From positions 1,054,001 to 1,118,000 of the forward strand of contig JAGFMI010000006.1 of assembly GCA_021030905.1 (NCBI GenBank): DNA of 64,000 bases. The letters run 5' to 3'. The notes under the pieces were generated by a model. The model saw only the letters and a program-made list of their open reading frames with translations. It searched no databases and was not told where the DNA came from. The stretch's first letter is position 1. Each line of letters opens with the position of its first letter. Positions 19,292 through 32,937 of the stretch are shown in pieces. The stretch comes from Pyrenula massariospora. Taxonomy: Eukaryota; Ascomycota; Eurotiomycetes; Pyrenulales; Pyrenulaceae. The translations under genes were made by a program, and so were the position numbers.

Positions 19292-22200
19292 GCCACCAAG
19301 CCCGTCACCAGAAGCGGCACAATGACTGCAACGAGCCTCCTCAGATGCTTCCTAGCGTACGCACGCTCCTCAGGAAGTATACAAGAGTACTTCCCCTTCG
19401 TAGCCCACTCGAGGAACGCGTCCGTCCCCTCATGGTTCCACCCAATCATCCCCACGATCAGCCAGCCGACAAGCGGCACAGCGAGCCAAACGCGAACGAC
19501 GTGCTTCCCATACTCGTGGTTGCGATGTGCTACGACGTGGCTGTACACGGGCCGTGGCTGGAGGGTCGGGATGGTGGGAAACTCGCGGCGGGAGTGGACG
19601 CGGCAGTGCTTGGATGGCTGGCGGGCGATGATTCTGTAGCCCGCCGGCACGGTGTCGGCGGTGGCCTGGACCTTGTCGTCGTGCGGGCCGACGGCGTCAA
19701 AGGTGGGACAACAGACGACGGGACCATCTTCTTCGTCTTTTTCGTAGCGGCGCAGGCCAAAGACTGTGTGCTTGTACCTTGCGCGCGTTGATGCTTCGGA
19801 GTTGGATTTTTGGGCCGGCGTTGAGGCGTGGGGTAGTAGAGACAGTCGCCGTCGAGGTAGACGAGCAAAAGGGCCTTGAATCATCACCGGCTCTGGCTCA
19901 ATTATGTCGGAGGAGGAAGAAATGGTAGCAAGAGATGCTTGAGAGGTTGTGGAATTTAGAAGCCTAAGCTCGTCATTTTGGCTCGCCTCAGTGCCTTTCT
20001 TCAAGTGATTGTCACGCTTTGATCGACGGTCCATGTTGGCTGATGACCGGGAGTCTGCACTTGGTATTGTGGACAGGGTCGGTTGGTGGATTGGTGGTGG
20101 AAGAGAGGGCTCGGATAATGCTCTAGAAGAAAAGCTTGTGGGATCCGATAGTCTTTTTGTCGGGGATAGTTTGACAGTGCCGTGCAGCGAGTCGAGGGGA
20201 TGAACGTGAGACGAGGGAAGAGTATTAGGGTGCTGGTAGTATTGGTAGCTAGGTGAAGGAGGAATTGAATGCGCCGAGGATTGGGTGAAGAAGCTGAGAG
20301 AAGATAATTGTTGTAGGCTCGGGGTAGTCTTAAATCGCCAATTGTTGTTGCTTTTGCTTATAGGTTCACCCTCTCTGGACATACTCATGTGATTGACATT
20401 TTCTGAGACTGCGGACACACCTCTTGCTCTGTGAGATGGAGTTTGATTTGCTCCGATGGGGTCCCAAGGTACAGCAGGGCAACCATCTTCTGCTGATAGA
20501 ATGGTCTTACGTTTGTTGTCGACATAGCTAGACGAATCGAAAGCATCGCTATCTCTGTTAATCCTCCTAGACTTTGGGGTCGATGTCACGCTCGGTGTCC
20601 CACAAGTACCTACTGTCTCCCATTGGCTATCTCTTGCTGACGAGAATTCTCTATTTGACAGTAGACTTGCAAAAAGCTCGACTTGCCTGTCTGCTATCTG
20701 AAGTGAAAGTGGACGGATACTGTTGCTATCTCCAGTAGAGCCGTCTACGTCCACCCATGGATGGGAATTTGTAAAATTCAAATCTTCGCCAGCGTTAGTG
20801 ATGCACTCATGATGATCGATGATCTCGGCGTCGATGTGTCCTGGCTGAGCCAGTGAAGGGCTCTTTCTTTTGGAATGTTTTTCCTCACAGAAGATGCCCA
20901 GTTCGGCGTGAGATAGGTCGCTAAAGAAGCCAGTATGGGCTTCGCTACTAGGATATCTGTTGCCATCGTGTCCCCGAATGTGCTGGCTCGAGTTGTCTTC
21001 GCACCTGAGAAGATTCTCCGTAGCCTCATACTGCATTGAAGAGGATGTGTCTGTTATTTCAGCGGTACCAGATGCAATACTCTTCTTCGCGGGGAAGGTG
21101 GGAAGCTTAGGAAGTGTCTCAGTTGGTGGAAGGCTAGGGACATTGTGTATAAGCGCATGAGCATCCTTCATTTGCCCGATGTGTTTGATAGAGAGGCAAT
21201 CAGGATTTTCTGAGACAGATTTCCGGCACTCGACCCCAAAATGACCCAAGCCAGACGCTTCATCATCTGCTTCTTCGACTTGCGAAGGTGACGATGTGTT
21301 ATAATTGTCGACTATACTATCGAGCGTGCTGGATTCTTTTGAAAAGGGGGAACCAGTGTTCGCAGTGAATACTCCAGAGTCAGACCGCGGGATGCCTCCT
21401 TCATACGGTTGCTTGACCTCCTCACGTTCCAAAATCTCCATTGCGTCTTCTGTCCATGTTCGAGGGATTCCTGGGCATTTGGCGGCGGCGGCAGAGGTGA
21501 TGCTACAATGAGCCAGAGGATAATCAGAGTACAAGATACGACATGGCATGATAGGTCGCTTGTAGGCTCCCAAAACTTGTTCAGAGAAGTCAGAATCATA
21601 TGCCATTGCCGATAGTGTACCTTCAGGTCGATCTGGAAGCTGATCCAGGTTAGAATAGTCGTGATTCGAGAGCAATGATGCGGTGTCTTCGGAGGACTCT
21701 ATCCTCAGGAGCGACAGTGAATCGTGAGGGTTTAGGATCTCGAATAGGGCTCCGTAGCACCGGAAGTAAACCGGGCGGCTGATATTTGTAAGACCTAGCT
21801 TTGGTGTGAAAGGTCTTGAAAGACGGCCACTCAAAACCTGAAAATTTTCAATAGATCAACACATTGCCGAAAGCATGCATTAGAGGAGGCAATGATCTTA
21901 CAAAGCTTTGGTGAGATGTGGTACGGTTCGAGAAAGACTGTAGAGACTCTGTAGGCTGGCTCGCAGCTTGATTTCTAGGAGCGTGACGGGAGGTATGTCG
22001 CGCAGTCTCTGGACGCGTTAGACTACGTTGTTGATTTTTGAGCAAGATTGAATGTGACGACGATCCAGCATATTCAAGAGGGTTCTGCTGTGGTTTAGGA
22101 ATGTTGAGGTTTGCATCTTGATCACCATAGGTGGAAGTTTGCTTGAGGTCGTGTTTTTGGCGGCGACGCTCTGAGGAAAATCGGTGGTCGTGAAGCTCTT

Positions 22201-22333
22201 GCAGGAGCTTTTCCCAAATCGCCTTATCCGGGTGTTTACCAACATTGACCGACTTCCCCTTATCGCCAGTGTTGGTCTTCGCGGTATGCATTTCTGTATT
22301 GCTCTTGCTCATCACCTCTGCCCTCAGCACCAT
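19264..22333 (-). CDS. Serine-rich hypothetical protein with two C-terminal membrane segments
   Basis: Two exons, 22333-21902 and 21837-19264 (donor GTAAGA, acceptor TTTTCAG, phase 0), give about 1001 residues; a start at 22312 is also possible. The long middle (about residues 200-800) is low-complexity, rich in Ser, Thr, Pro and acidic residues, and probably disordered. Near the C-terminus is a compact conserved-looking part: FGLRRYEKDEEDGPVVCCPTF, a tract ending EFPTIPTLQPRPVYSH, then two hydrophobic helices (VWLAVPLVGWLIVGMIGW and LVAVIVPLLVTGLVAPIVIY) separated by about 35 residues. I think this is a fungal serine-rich membrane protein without known function. Nothing in the sequence points to an enzyme. 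The coding strand switches from C-rich to G-rich around 19,500. Confidence 0.7.
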
Positions 22334-23845
22334 CTCCAAGAGTCCTTAGGTTAAGGACGGACTTCATAGCAGCCAGATCGATACCTTCCACTGCATGATT
22401 TGCAGCTCCAACCGCTTTTCGCAGTTTGATTATGCTGCGAATCCAAAAATGTGAGTTATCTCAGAAGGAGGTCAATGCTTCTCCGAGACATGGAGACTGT
22501 AGAAGTTGAGCTGTGGTCTCTCGAAAGGTCATTCCTTCCGCTGCGCAGAAAATTCGATTACGACGCCCCGGAGATCGCTAGGCAGGGCTTTGAAGGAAGG
22601 AAAGAAACAAAGGCCAATTCTGATCCTAAGGAAGGAATGATAGGCTGGGCAGCACTTACTTTGTTCAAATCTAGTCATTTCTTATAGCAGCTGTAAACTT
22701 TTTAAGTAGTTGCCTGAGCCCCTTCTCTCCCCTGGCCGCGGGTAAGGAGGCCAAGAGCGAGACATACAGTCAAGTCTCAATACAAGCAATCAAAATTCAT
22801 CCCATTGCAATCATCTCACGGCAATCCGGTTTCCCCCTCCTGAAAGTAGTGGCCTTCACCATCACAGCTACAGTGGACCGAGGTCGATGAGACACTATCA
22901 AATGCGTACGGGAGGGTAGAAATGAAGCGTTAGACTTGATACGAAGAGGAGCTTTTAGGTCTATCGAGGCTGAACGGCACAAGTCGTGGTGCATCCAAAG
23001 TACGCTGGGCGGGCGCTAATGCTAATAATCAAGTGTGCCACGACTTCTGATGCGAACAAATTGCAACTTAAAAGACAGATCACATAAAACAGCGACTTGA
23101 ACCTCCGTTGCAAGTCAGCGAATAAATGGTCAACATTGGAAGTTCCGAGTGCGTGCCGGTTCAAAAAATAGAATGATTGAACAGGACGAGTGGAAGTGAA
23201 GGGGGGAAACCCAGACTCGCTAGGGCCAAAGGGCTTAGCAGGAGGCGTTCGTACGTGCTATCTAGCGTCTTCACTTCCCAGGGGTTGCAGCTCCAGGAAG
23301 AACTAACTTAAAGGATCAACAAGGAATAGAATTACTCAGCAACATCATCAAGCATTGAATGTCTAGGATGAGTTGAATAAAGACATAACATGGATGGATC
23401 ACTGTCGGAGGATTGTGCATTCCACAGGCAATACTGATCGTGAAACGTCCCTAAAAGCTACTGCATAGTACAACACTCGAAAGAATTCTGCTTTAATTTT
23501 ACTCCCGAAAGCTGGCAAGGTAAAGTCTAATCGATGCAATAATACAGGTACGCACGGCTTGGTCTTGAAATTCATACACGAGAGTCTGCTGGTGTCACAA
23601 GAATACATCAGGCCGCCCAATCAACGTGCCTGCTCATCAACTCCATCCAATGCTTTCGTCTCTCATCACATGCTATGCGAAATCCCAGAGCTTGAGAATC
23701 ATCAAATTTGCCTCACCACATCTCACCATGTAAATGCTACCAGGATTCAGCAGACGCCAGTACCATGTTAGACCGTCAAAAACCATCGGAAGAGAGCCAC
23801 GCAATGCAAGTAGAAATGAGCATTTTCCGGAAAATCAAGTAGAAT
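22334..23845. other. Intergenic region, promoter of serine-rich gene and 3' flank of ATG2
   Basis: About 1.5 kb. No gene recognised; short frames only. The stretch from 22,340 upwards is the promoter side of the minus-strand serine-rich gene. Confidence 0.5.
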
Positions 23846-26800
23846 TCAGTGACGTTTGTATTTCTGTACGACTGTTAATAGACGGACTCATCCAGCAAAA
23901 TATGACATACCTCTTCAGCACGTCTCAAGTTCGCCCTGTCAAGCGTGTTTCCGGCTCCAAGTAATGTCTGGCTGACAGCTTTACTGACGCCAATAGTCGG
24001 TCGAAGGATAACTGTCGGTGCTCGTTTGAGGACTGCTCTAGCGGCGCCGCTAGCCGAGCCACTCTCCATTACTTCACCTGGAACAGCGACAATTGCGTCC
24101 TTGGCAAGAAGAAGATCCCGCTCGAGGCTTGCATATGCTCCGCGAATACCTTGGGCGATCCCAACTGGTTGATCAGCATAGAGTGAGAGCTTCTTCGTCG
24201 GCTCTGCGTCGTCCTCCTCTTCGTCTAAGAAGTCGACAGCGCTAGTGCTACTTGACTGACCAAGAAGTGTCTCCGTGTTCTGTAGCACAGTCTGAGTTCC
24301 AATGGCGAGTTTCGCACCAAGCCTTATAAGCTCTTTGGTCGTCGTCTTCGCAAAACTGAGAGCGCCTTTCTGGACGCTGCGCACTACCCGCCCGTCCTTC
24401 CGGTACTCTCGTAACGGAATAACGATCAAGTCCCTAACACCGCTTCCAACATTGACAAGCGGTCGCACACCACCTAATCCAGCAAGGATTCCTGGAAGCT
24501 GATTATTTCTGATATCTGGCATCCAGATGTTGTTGAGCATAATGCCGAGTCGATCAAATCCCGAGACGCCATACAAGATTACTCGGCGAAGAACCATATT
24601 TGCTTGTTCCAGGACAAAGAAGTTCATAAACTCTGTAGTCCGACCAGAGCGAAGTCCTCCGTAATCCACGCGCTTCGGTTTGAAGTCCAGCTTGACCTTC
24701 ACAGGGTTGACCTCAACCCTTTGCAGAAATGGGGGGCTGCTTTGTGTAGGATTCTGGGGAGCTTGATCATCTTTGAACTCGAAGAATCGGCTCATGAAGT
24801 CGAGCGCATCTTGATCTACGTGCAACCTAAGAGGCAGAACGTTGATCTTAAGTACCATTTCTGTGGCTGCGAGGTCGGGCACGGGCTTGACGTTGAGAAT
24901 CTCAATATGTATCATATTCGTATTCGTCTCGCGTTCGCCTGCGTCTAGCATGTATGTGGCGAACTTTTTCCATGTCGACGTAGGAACATGATCAAAGATG
25001 TCCAAGTCGCGTACACGAATATCGACAGAACTTTGTATCTCGCTCGATCGGTCTTCAAATAGCACAAAGTCAGCATTGACACCTGTGAGCTCGAAAGTTA
25101 TCTTGTGATGTCGACTCCTATTCAGCTTCAACTTTTTCGGTTTCAATCCACTCCTTGAATGCGGTCGAGACGTTGCCTGGGTTATCGTCGTGCTGGTGGC
25201 GTAGCTCCCCGTCTCACTAGCCAGATCATCTATGTTCTTATTGATGTCGCTCGCAAGCTGGCGAGGGTCACGATTGGGAGGAATTTCTATGTAAATGCTA
25301 TTAAAGAGACAGTCACCAATGACGGCGTCTTCCTCGAAATCTCTCGTCGGCGACGATTTGCCGGTGTGATGTGTTTGCTTTGCTTGAGCTTGACGCTCAA
25401 CGTCATGAACTGCCTTAGTGATTTGATCGCGGGTATTCTGCCAGTCATATCCATCAAATAGGTTCCAGATGACATGGACATCTCGAATGCGAACTTTCAA
25501 TGGATAGTTGCGATTCCCACTCCTACCACCAATGCCATATGTATTGGCCTGAGAGTCCCAACGATGAGCTGTGCCACCTACGGCAGCGTCTTGGGTGAAA
25601 TGATCGTCATGAAATTCCAAGGAGCTGTTGGCTATGTCTTGCGACGAGTCAACGCTGGAGCTCGGCCTCAAAGTAGAACGGCCTTCGTTTCTCACTGAGT
25701 CCTGTGGGCTCAACATTCCATGTGCTGAGAAGCCTAGCATATCTTCTTGTTCCTCGTCATCTTCAAAAAATTCACTAACATATTCTAGTTCCTCCGCCTC
25801 AAGCTTATCACTATCAGACTCAGCTTCTGATAATGTAGTGGTCGAAGCACGGAGCCCTTGCTCTGGACCAGGTTGAGAAACGAACGCAGCTCCCGACAGC
25901 GACTCTAACATGTTTTTAATCGGCATGACCTCTGTCCGGTATTCTGCTACCTGGCTTACTGGCATAGGTGGACGTAAGCCATTGAAAATGCTTAGCAGAG
26001 ACTGAGTCGAATCAGCTGTTGACTCAAGAACTAAAAGGTCGTCTTTGACGTCAACATCGACAAAGCGTTCCGTATCCTTGGAGTTTGATATCCTCACTGA
26101 GATAGATGCTGAAGATATTGTACCAACGGATACAAAACCGACATTGTTCAGGCGCATTGACGTAGATTGTTGACCCGTAATGGACTGACTTTCTTCCCCT
26201 GGGACCCGGCTCAGATTCTCAACATTGTCGATAACAAGAATAGATGCGCGACCAATATCTAGCGAGAACTTAATGGCTTCTTCATTACCGACTGACCCAG
26301 CTGCTTCTGCTTCAGTAAGTAAGAGCGCCCCCTTAGCTGGGATTCCTCTCGGATTGAGGCCGATGGCACAATCTCTAAGGGAAACTAGTAGTTTCAGCTT
26401 CTGTGTCGAAAAATCTACATGGCTGCTTGAAGACATGGATGTTAGAGGGCTTCCATGACCTCTTTGGACGGCATGTCCTTCGCTAAGACCGATCAAGGAT
26501 TGAGTAAGATTCGCTGCCATGTCCTCGTCAGTCATGGGACCTTCTATCCCTATCAGGTCCATTAGAGTCAAGGGACTATATTCTAGACGGAGGTTCTGAA
26601 GCTTGACTTTCACTGCAGGATCCATCTCGTCGCTGACAAAACGGCACATAAGCATGGGAGTTTTGGAATCCCCTCTCTGGACAACTTCGCCAAGTAGATC
26701 GTCGCCTGAGTTGCGATGTAAATCAAGACGCGCAAGTGTTAAAGCGATAAGTGCTGGTAGTGAAACGTGAGCTAAATCAAGATTTTGAAGTCCCATTGTG

Positions 26801-29800
26801 AGAGTTCCGATCTTTCCTTGGCAATCGCAGCTCAACGCGGCCTGTTTTACTTGGGCCAATGTCAGTATCCCTGGTCGGTCGTCATCAGGAAAGTATTTGG
26901 CGACAGTCGTTAATCCACTCATCTCAGACACTAGTAAAGAGAGGTACTTGATTTCGTTCAAATTATGTATTGCTCCATTCACTCGACCGATCGTTGCACG
27001 AAGGACCGGGCCCTTTCTTCGCTGCCGTAAGAGCGTATCGATCATAATATCGTCGTCTTCTTCGTATCTATTTTGTGATGGGGTTAGAATTGATAGCAGC
27101 CAAGTAAGATCGCTCTCTCGAGGTGTTTGGAGGTATTCAATTCTAGAATTGTCCACATCAACCTTTACAGCCGGTTCCGAATCATGACTACTCAGATATG
27201 GGCCAGTCAGACTAATCTTGTCAACTTGAAGACCTGAGCCTTCGCTTCGGTGGACCATCTTGATTGCAGAAGTCTGAGTTTTAAATGTTGCTTCGGTCCC
27301 TGACAGTATGACAGTCAAACCTTGCACACGCAAATTAACTTTCCCGGTTGACGGTCCAGAGAGGATTGAGGAATCGACGATTGTTATAGGCTCGAAATGT
27401 ACTCCTTTTGTACTTCGATCACGGTATTTAGGGGCCTTCTCAGTACCTATAGATGAGAAACTTGATCCAAGATCCAGCAGTGTGCTCAGGCCACCACTTC
27501 GACTTAGAAAATCGTCGACCTTCGGAAGATCTACCATCAAGCGTGCCGGTAAGGTGCTAATCTCCACCGTCTTCTGCCCTCTCAAAACAGTCGAAACAAC
27601 ACGGATGTCGTTTTTTAGGCCAAAACGAATATCCCTTGTCGACTCACGCAGACGCTCTGAATCGTCAAACAAAAGGAGTTCCTTCGACCCGTAGAGGATG
27701 CTGAACTTCGAGATTAGCAATTCTTCCTTCTTCATCTCAGGCTGCACGGAAGAGGAGCCTTTTAGACTAATCATTCGGATTGCACATAGGGCGTCAAGGT
27801 ATTGGCTCTTAGCGATTGTGGAGCTTCCGTCAGATGACAGCGAGGGAAGATTTTCATAGTATCCAAAGTTAACAGTGCTCACAGAAAAAGCGAAGGACGA
27901 AAGGAGAGATGGAGAATCTGTAACCACGTTCGATGATGGAGAGCTGCTCGATTGAAGAGCTGGTAGGAATTTCTTTACTAGTATGGCAAGAGATCGGCCA
28001 CAGGTAAGATCTAAGAAGAATGACGTATTCAAGACTTGTAGTCGAACGGCCGGATGTGTTAGGGACCCTGACTGGTGTTCCGTTTCGATTTCTTCTTTCG
28101 TTCTTTGAGCCGATAATATTGTCGTATCAGAAAGCTTTGTATCTGCATTACTCGCTTCTTGAGGTATGGAAAGTGGTACATATAGCCAGACTTCGTCAAC
28201 AGTAATTAACTCCTTGGCTACTGAAGACGCTGATGATACGTTTGATCTAGATGCCTTACTAGCTTTCGTAGTGTCTTCTTGCGATGGAGATTGACTGACT
28301 GTCTCTCGTCGGAGAAAATTGTCCATCGATTGCACGCGTTGTGGCACTTGTTTGTGCCTGGCTTCCGAGGTCGATGCTAAGGGTACTGTACTAGAGCTCA
28401 GAGATTCTGACGGCGCTAGTGGAGAGGATGAGTTCCAAGCGCCAGGCATACGTGGCGATCTTGGCCCGCTAGATTCGGCTGTGCTCATGGCAGACATGTA
28501 CATCGACTCCGCCTCTTCGTGAGTAAAAATTCTAGATGCCGTAAGGTCCTCCAACCCAGGTGAAGATCTCTCCGCAAAAGACTGTTCTAGATCTGCTGAG
28601 ATTTCCGAACTAGACGCACTCGGTGATGATCGTGAGGAATTCCAAGATCGGTCGCCGTCTCTGTCCTCAGGATGAAGCTCTCTTGAATATCTCGCAGACG
28701 CATGCAGTGACATGTTCGAAGCTACGTTGGTAGGAGTAACATTGCCGGAATCTTCAACATTATGGAGTGACAGTCTCTGTGGAGGTGTTCTTCGCTCTTC
28801 GTACTGTGGGAGATCTTGTGCATCCTGCGAAGGCTCCAGCGAGTCTTCAGGATCCGAGAGCAGCGCAACAGAAAGGCCCTTGAGAGATATTGATGTCTCT
28901 TCGCTTCTGGGAAGTAGAGTATCTGCATTTATACCCTCTTTCATAATTTCATTGATTCTGAGAACGATTTCTCCCATTACATCAGTGGTCTTCGTTAGCT
29001 TGCGGGGTGAATCTGCAGAACCGCAAAATTCAAAGTTCAGGCACACGTCTTTAATTACAACCTTTGCACGCTCGCCGAGCCCTTGAAGATATGCAGCAAG
29101 AAAGGTTGGGAGAGATGTACCATGTTCTAAGCCGATTCCAAGCTCTTCCTCTCCATAATGGCTGGCCCCGTCAGATTGGTCGAGCGACTGAGATAGTGCT
29201 GCTTGAAGCTCGTTCCGTTCCTCAGTCGGTTCTGATCGTACAAAGGATTCCGCAAGATCTTTTGTTGATGGTATTGGCTTTGATTTTCCCGCAATATGTC
29301 CGCTTCGCTTGGATCCATCGAGCTTGACGGCCGTCTCTAAACGTCGTCCCAGGCGCTCTGAAAGTTGTTGCCCTCCATCTTTGTCTTCTAGGGGCTTTCC
29401 CCCCACGGGTGCCACATTCCAGATCCTTATACGGAGCTGAATTCCCGTTGCTTCAACAGATGCAACCGCGTCGATGCCTTTATTTATATCGAAACCTAAG
29501 CGAAGTGATCGGATGCTCGTATGAACGATTTCGATGGAGGTAGGTAGCGACAATAGCTTTGCCAGCCTCTGAGTGTCCATTATCAGTCAGCAAGGCGATC
29601 CGGGAAATACGCTACCCATTAGGAGAGGTTTGATATGGCTCACCTCTGGCTTCAGATTCAGGTCCTTCAGTTCGAAAGTACTATTCCGGCCGAAGCTGTA
29701 GTCTAGAGCGGCGAGGTCAAGGTGCTCATCGTCGACCAGATCATAACGAGACAAAGCGTGTTTCACTATCCTTTGCAGGATATTTGAAGGTAAGAAAAAC

Positions 29801-29802
29801 AT
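23846..29802 (-). CDS. ATG2: Autophagy-related lipid-transfer protein ATG2
   Basis: Three exons, 29802-29644, 29568-23911 and 23863-23846, give about 1944 residues, near the fungal ATG2 size. Exon 1 encodes the chorein-type N-terminus (ILQRIVKHALSRYDLVDDE, then STFELKDLNLKPE), which joins RLAKLLSLPTSIEIVHTSIR in exon 2. The conserved central segment DPAVKVKLQNLRLEYSPLTLMDLIG and the C-terminal region with DLIVIPLREYRKDGRVVRSVQKGA are present. The last exon is only 18 bases (KYKRH, stop) after a GTATGT...TACAG intron; it restores the AEEKYK ending typical of the family, whereas reading through gives an unrelated tail. ATG2 bridges the ER and the growing phagophore and moves phospholipids, working with Atg9 and Atg18. 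The Ser-rich insert at about residues 330-480 is probably disordered. Confidence 0.95.
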
Positions 29803-30721
29803 TCTGGATAGGATCGGGAGGCAAGTCTCATTTCGTCAAAGTGTGAGGCCGCTGAGCCAGAATATTTTCTCGCTGGGCTAACCTGTATTCTTTGGCAAAT
29901 TCAGAGCAAGGTCACGATCACTTATTCACCATCGCCATGAGTTGCGCTCGGCATTCCACTCATAGCGGGCGAGTTGCCGCCTGTATATTGGTGGCTTTGA
30001 CCAGCACAAGAGCACAACTACCCGGAAAGCGTGATGCAAAGTAAAGCGGAGCAGGTTGACCGGATTCCTGGCTCGCACGGTCTCAAATATTTGTTTGCTG
30101 GGGACTGCTGCACCAGGGACACGTTCGAGTCTATTAGACAGCACCTACAGGACAATAAACGAGAGTTTTGGAGGTCAGCAATGGTCTTCGATGATGGCGA
30201 GGGAGTGTGCAGTGGGGCAGCGCGGATGGTCACACAGCAACATTTGGCTCATGCGGCCATGCGGGGTGGGGGTGCCGGTCATTACAACTTTATGTACGTC
30301 TTTTTGAAGCTCTTCGTATCAACACCCATCGCAGTCTTCCTCGGCGCCTTGATGGCAGTTGTATTTTCAAGAGGAAAGCATTAAGCCTCAGCAGACATTT
30401 TACCACAAAGAAAAGAAACTGGCTCGCGTTTCCTACCCGGCTTAGACATTTACTCTCTTCAAATAGTTTTCCCTTGAAGTACTTGGAAATAACGGTGCAG
30501 GCCAACTTAACAAGTTCACGCGTCCCTTTACCGCCGGTCATATCTCCGAGTCATACTGCAGCAGTTTCCTCGATATTTTCATTCCTCTCAAATCCTTCTA
30601 ATTCAGCTCTCGAAATCTTGTTTCACTCTCCATTGCTGTCATTCTAAGTACCACGCAATAACGGTGACTGCGTAATGAGGGTGGTGTAAGTACGCTTCCT
30701 AAGACCACGTCTGTAGAAGCC
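29803..30721. other. Divergent promoter region of ATG2 and the deaminase gene
   Basis: About 0.9 kb between the ATG2 start (minus) and the deaminase start (plus). No gene. Short frames at 30,031-30,384 lack domain support. Confidence 0.55.
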
Positions 30722-32528
30722 ATGGAGACAGAAAACATCGCCGGACGAGGAGATTCGGCCCTTGCTGAGTTGCCTCGGATTGAGGATGATTTCATCCAGC
30801 GTTTTCTGCAGGGAAGGAAGAACCTTATAGCGGAGGAGAAAAAGCAACGGCATGGTTAGTTCTGTACTCCCGACAACTGCTTTCATAAAAAAGTTGACGT
30901 GCTCCGTAGATTACGTGTTCAAGTCAAAGATGTCACCAATTGTTGCCGAAGCTAGTCGTGTTATGTCGCTGATACGCCGCAAGGAGCTAAGAGAGGTTTG
31001 GACCAAGGACTTCGAGGAGGAGCTTGCGGAAAAGAACGGCGGCAATCTCTACCCAGGCATGATGTTCACGCTTGCTCGAGAGCGCATGGAAAAGACCATG
31101 CTTTGGAGAGTCATAGAAAAAATGCCTAAAGGGGCTTTGCTTCACGCTCATTTAGATGCTATGATGGACACCGACTTTCTCATAGACCAACTGTTCGTTC
31201 ACCCGGGGTTACACTTGATAGCGTCGGAGCCCTTAACCTCCAAGAAAGCGCTTAAGAGTGCCTCAGTCCAGTTTCGTTTTGTCTCTTCTTCATCATCAGA
31301 GAACAGTGTGTGGGATGCATCCTACACGCCAAATGCTCCAGTCCCTGTTCGCTCAATTGCAAAAGCTTTTCCAAACGGAGGTGAGACAGGATTCCGGTCA
31401 TGGCTGACGGAAAGGTGCACCATCACAGCTGAAGAGTCACTGTGCCATCATCATGGAGGTGACGCCATATGGAGAAAATTTACTAGCTGTTTTGGCATTG
31501 TTGATTCTATTGTTCTCTACGATCCAATTTTCAGGGCTTGCTTTCAACGACTACTGAGACAACTTGCCGAAGATGGTATTAGATACGTCGACTTCCGACA
31601 CGGCTTTAAATACCCGTATCTTCTTGAAGGTCACGAGATTGGAGAGGAAGGATTTTCTGCATTTTTCCAAGCCTTTGGGGAGGAAATTGAGCGGTTCAAG
31701 TCCACCGAGGCAGGGAAACATTTCTATGGTGCCCGCATGATCTACACAGTTCTCAGATTCCTTCCCGACAGCGACCTTCTGGAAGGATTGGAGGAGCTGA
31801 TCCGCTTGAAGAAAAAGTTTCCCCATTTAATTGCAGGCATGGACTTTGTCGGTCAAGAAGACGGAGGGAGACCGCTAACCGATCTTACGCCTCTCATCTT
31901 CTGGTTTCGTAAGCGTTGCGTGGAGGAGGGTATCGAAGTGCCATTCTTTTTCCATGCCGGAGAGACACTAGGAGATGGTGACGAGGTTGATAACAATCTC
32001 TTCACTGCTATACTACTTGGAACACGCAGGATTGGGCATGGTTACTCTCTTTACAAGCATCCATTGCTTGTGGAAATGGTGAAGGACAAAAAGATCCTCC
32101 TCGAAAGCTGCCCAATTTCTAATGAGATATTGCGGTTGACCAGCTCGATTCTTTCTCATCCGCTCCCGGCGTTATTGGCTCGTGGGGTAGCTGTCTCCCT
32201 TAACAATGACGATCCAGCAATGCTCGGCCATGGCAGGAATGGTCTAAGTCACGACTTTTGGCAGACATACGTAGCCTTCCAGAATCTGGGACTAGAGGGC
32301 TTGGCGACCATGGCAGAGAATTCTGTGAAATGGTCCTGTTTCGAAGACCAGAAATCCTCTCAATGGCTACAAGACATAACGCTCGCCGAAGATGGGACTG
32401 GTATCAAGGCGCAGCGCTTAAAAGAGTGGCGGGCGGATTTCGAAGAGTTCTGTGCTTGGGTGATCAAGGAATATGCCCTGACAGTGGATGATGAGGATGA
32501 CGATTACGCAGAAGATGACGCTTTATGA
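30722..32528 (+). CDS. Adenosine deaminase-related protein (ADGF/CECR1-like)
   Basis: Exons 30722-30854 and 30910-32528 give 583 residues; the splice (CAT G / AT TAC) joins LIAEEKKQRH to DYVFKSKMSP. Metal and catalytic motifs of the adenosine deaminase superfamily are in order: HAHLDA (His123, His125), the conserved MDFVGQEDGG segment, FHAGET (about 393-398), RIGHGYSL (about 419-426), SCPISNEIL, and NNDDPAMLG with the metal-site Asp at about 478-479. Family members hydrolyse adenosine or related aminopurines to inosine plus ammonia. The N-terminal domain before HAHLD is the longer type of the ADGF branch. No signal peptide is visible, so unlike animal ADGFs this is probably intracellular. The C-terminus is very acidic (about residues 570-583). 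Substrate is uncertain. Confidence 0.9.
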
Positions 32529-32937
32529 GACTTGAACGTTTAAGGACCCCTGCTTTTTCAACAAATAGCCGATGGGTTCAATATTTGGCATTTTAAGAAG
32601 GCGTTGACGAGATTGGATTTGGATTCCTCGCGGATGCGATCTCAACTTGTCGATGAGACACTTGAGTGCATGTTGGAGTCATTCAACACTAGAGCCGAGA
32701 TTCTTGGAGTATGGAATGAAACCGTGTTATCCATGAAATTATAGATCAAAGTCCATTCGCCTGCAATGCAATCTATGTCGTTGCGTTCAGTACAGCGCCT
32801 CGCAGGGCGTGGTAGATCACATGAAAATTGTCCTTATCTTCTGAGTAATAGCTGCAAGGACTCCATGACCATCCAATTCCCAGCAGAGATTCAAAGTAGG
32901 TTTGATTGATTTACATATCCAGGTCGACATACTAAAG
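32529..32937. other. Convergent 3' flanks
   Basis: Between the deaminase gene and the convergent SCP2 gene. No gene is visible; it presumably carries both 3' ends. Confidence 0.55.

Noticed and set aside
21510-21545. Possible 30-base intron in the serine-rich gene
   Set aside because: Too short for a normal fungal intron, and the frame is open without it.
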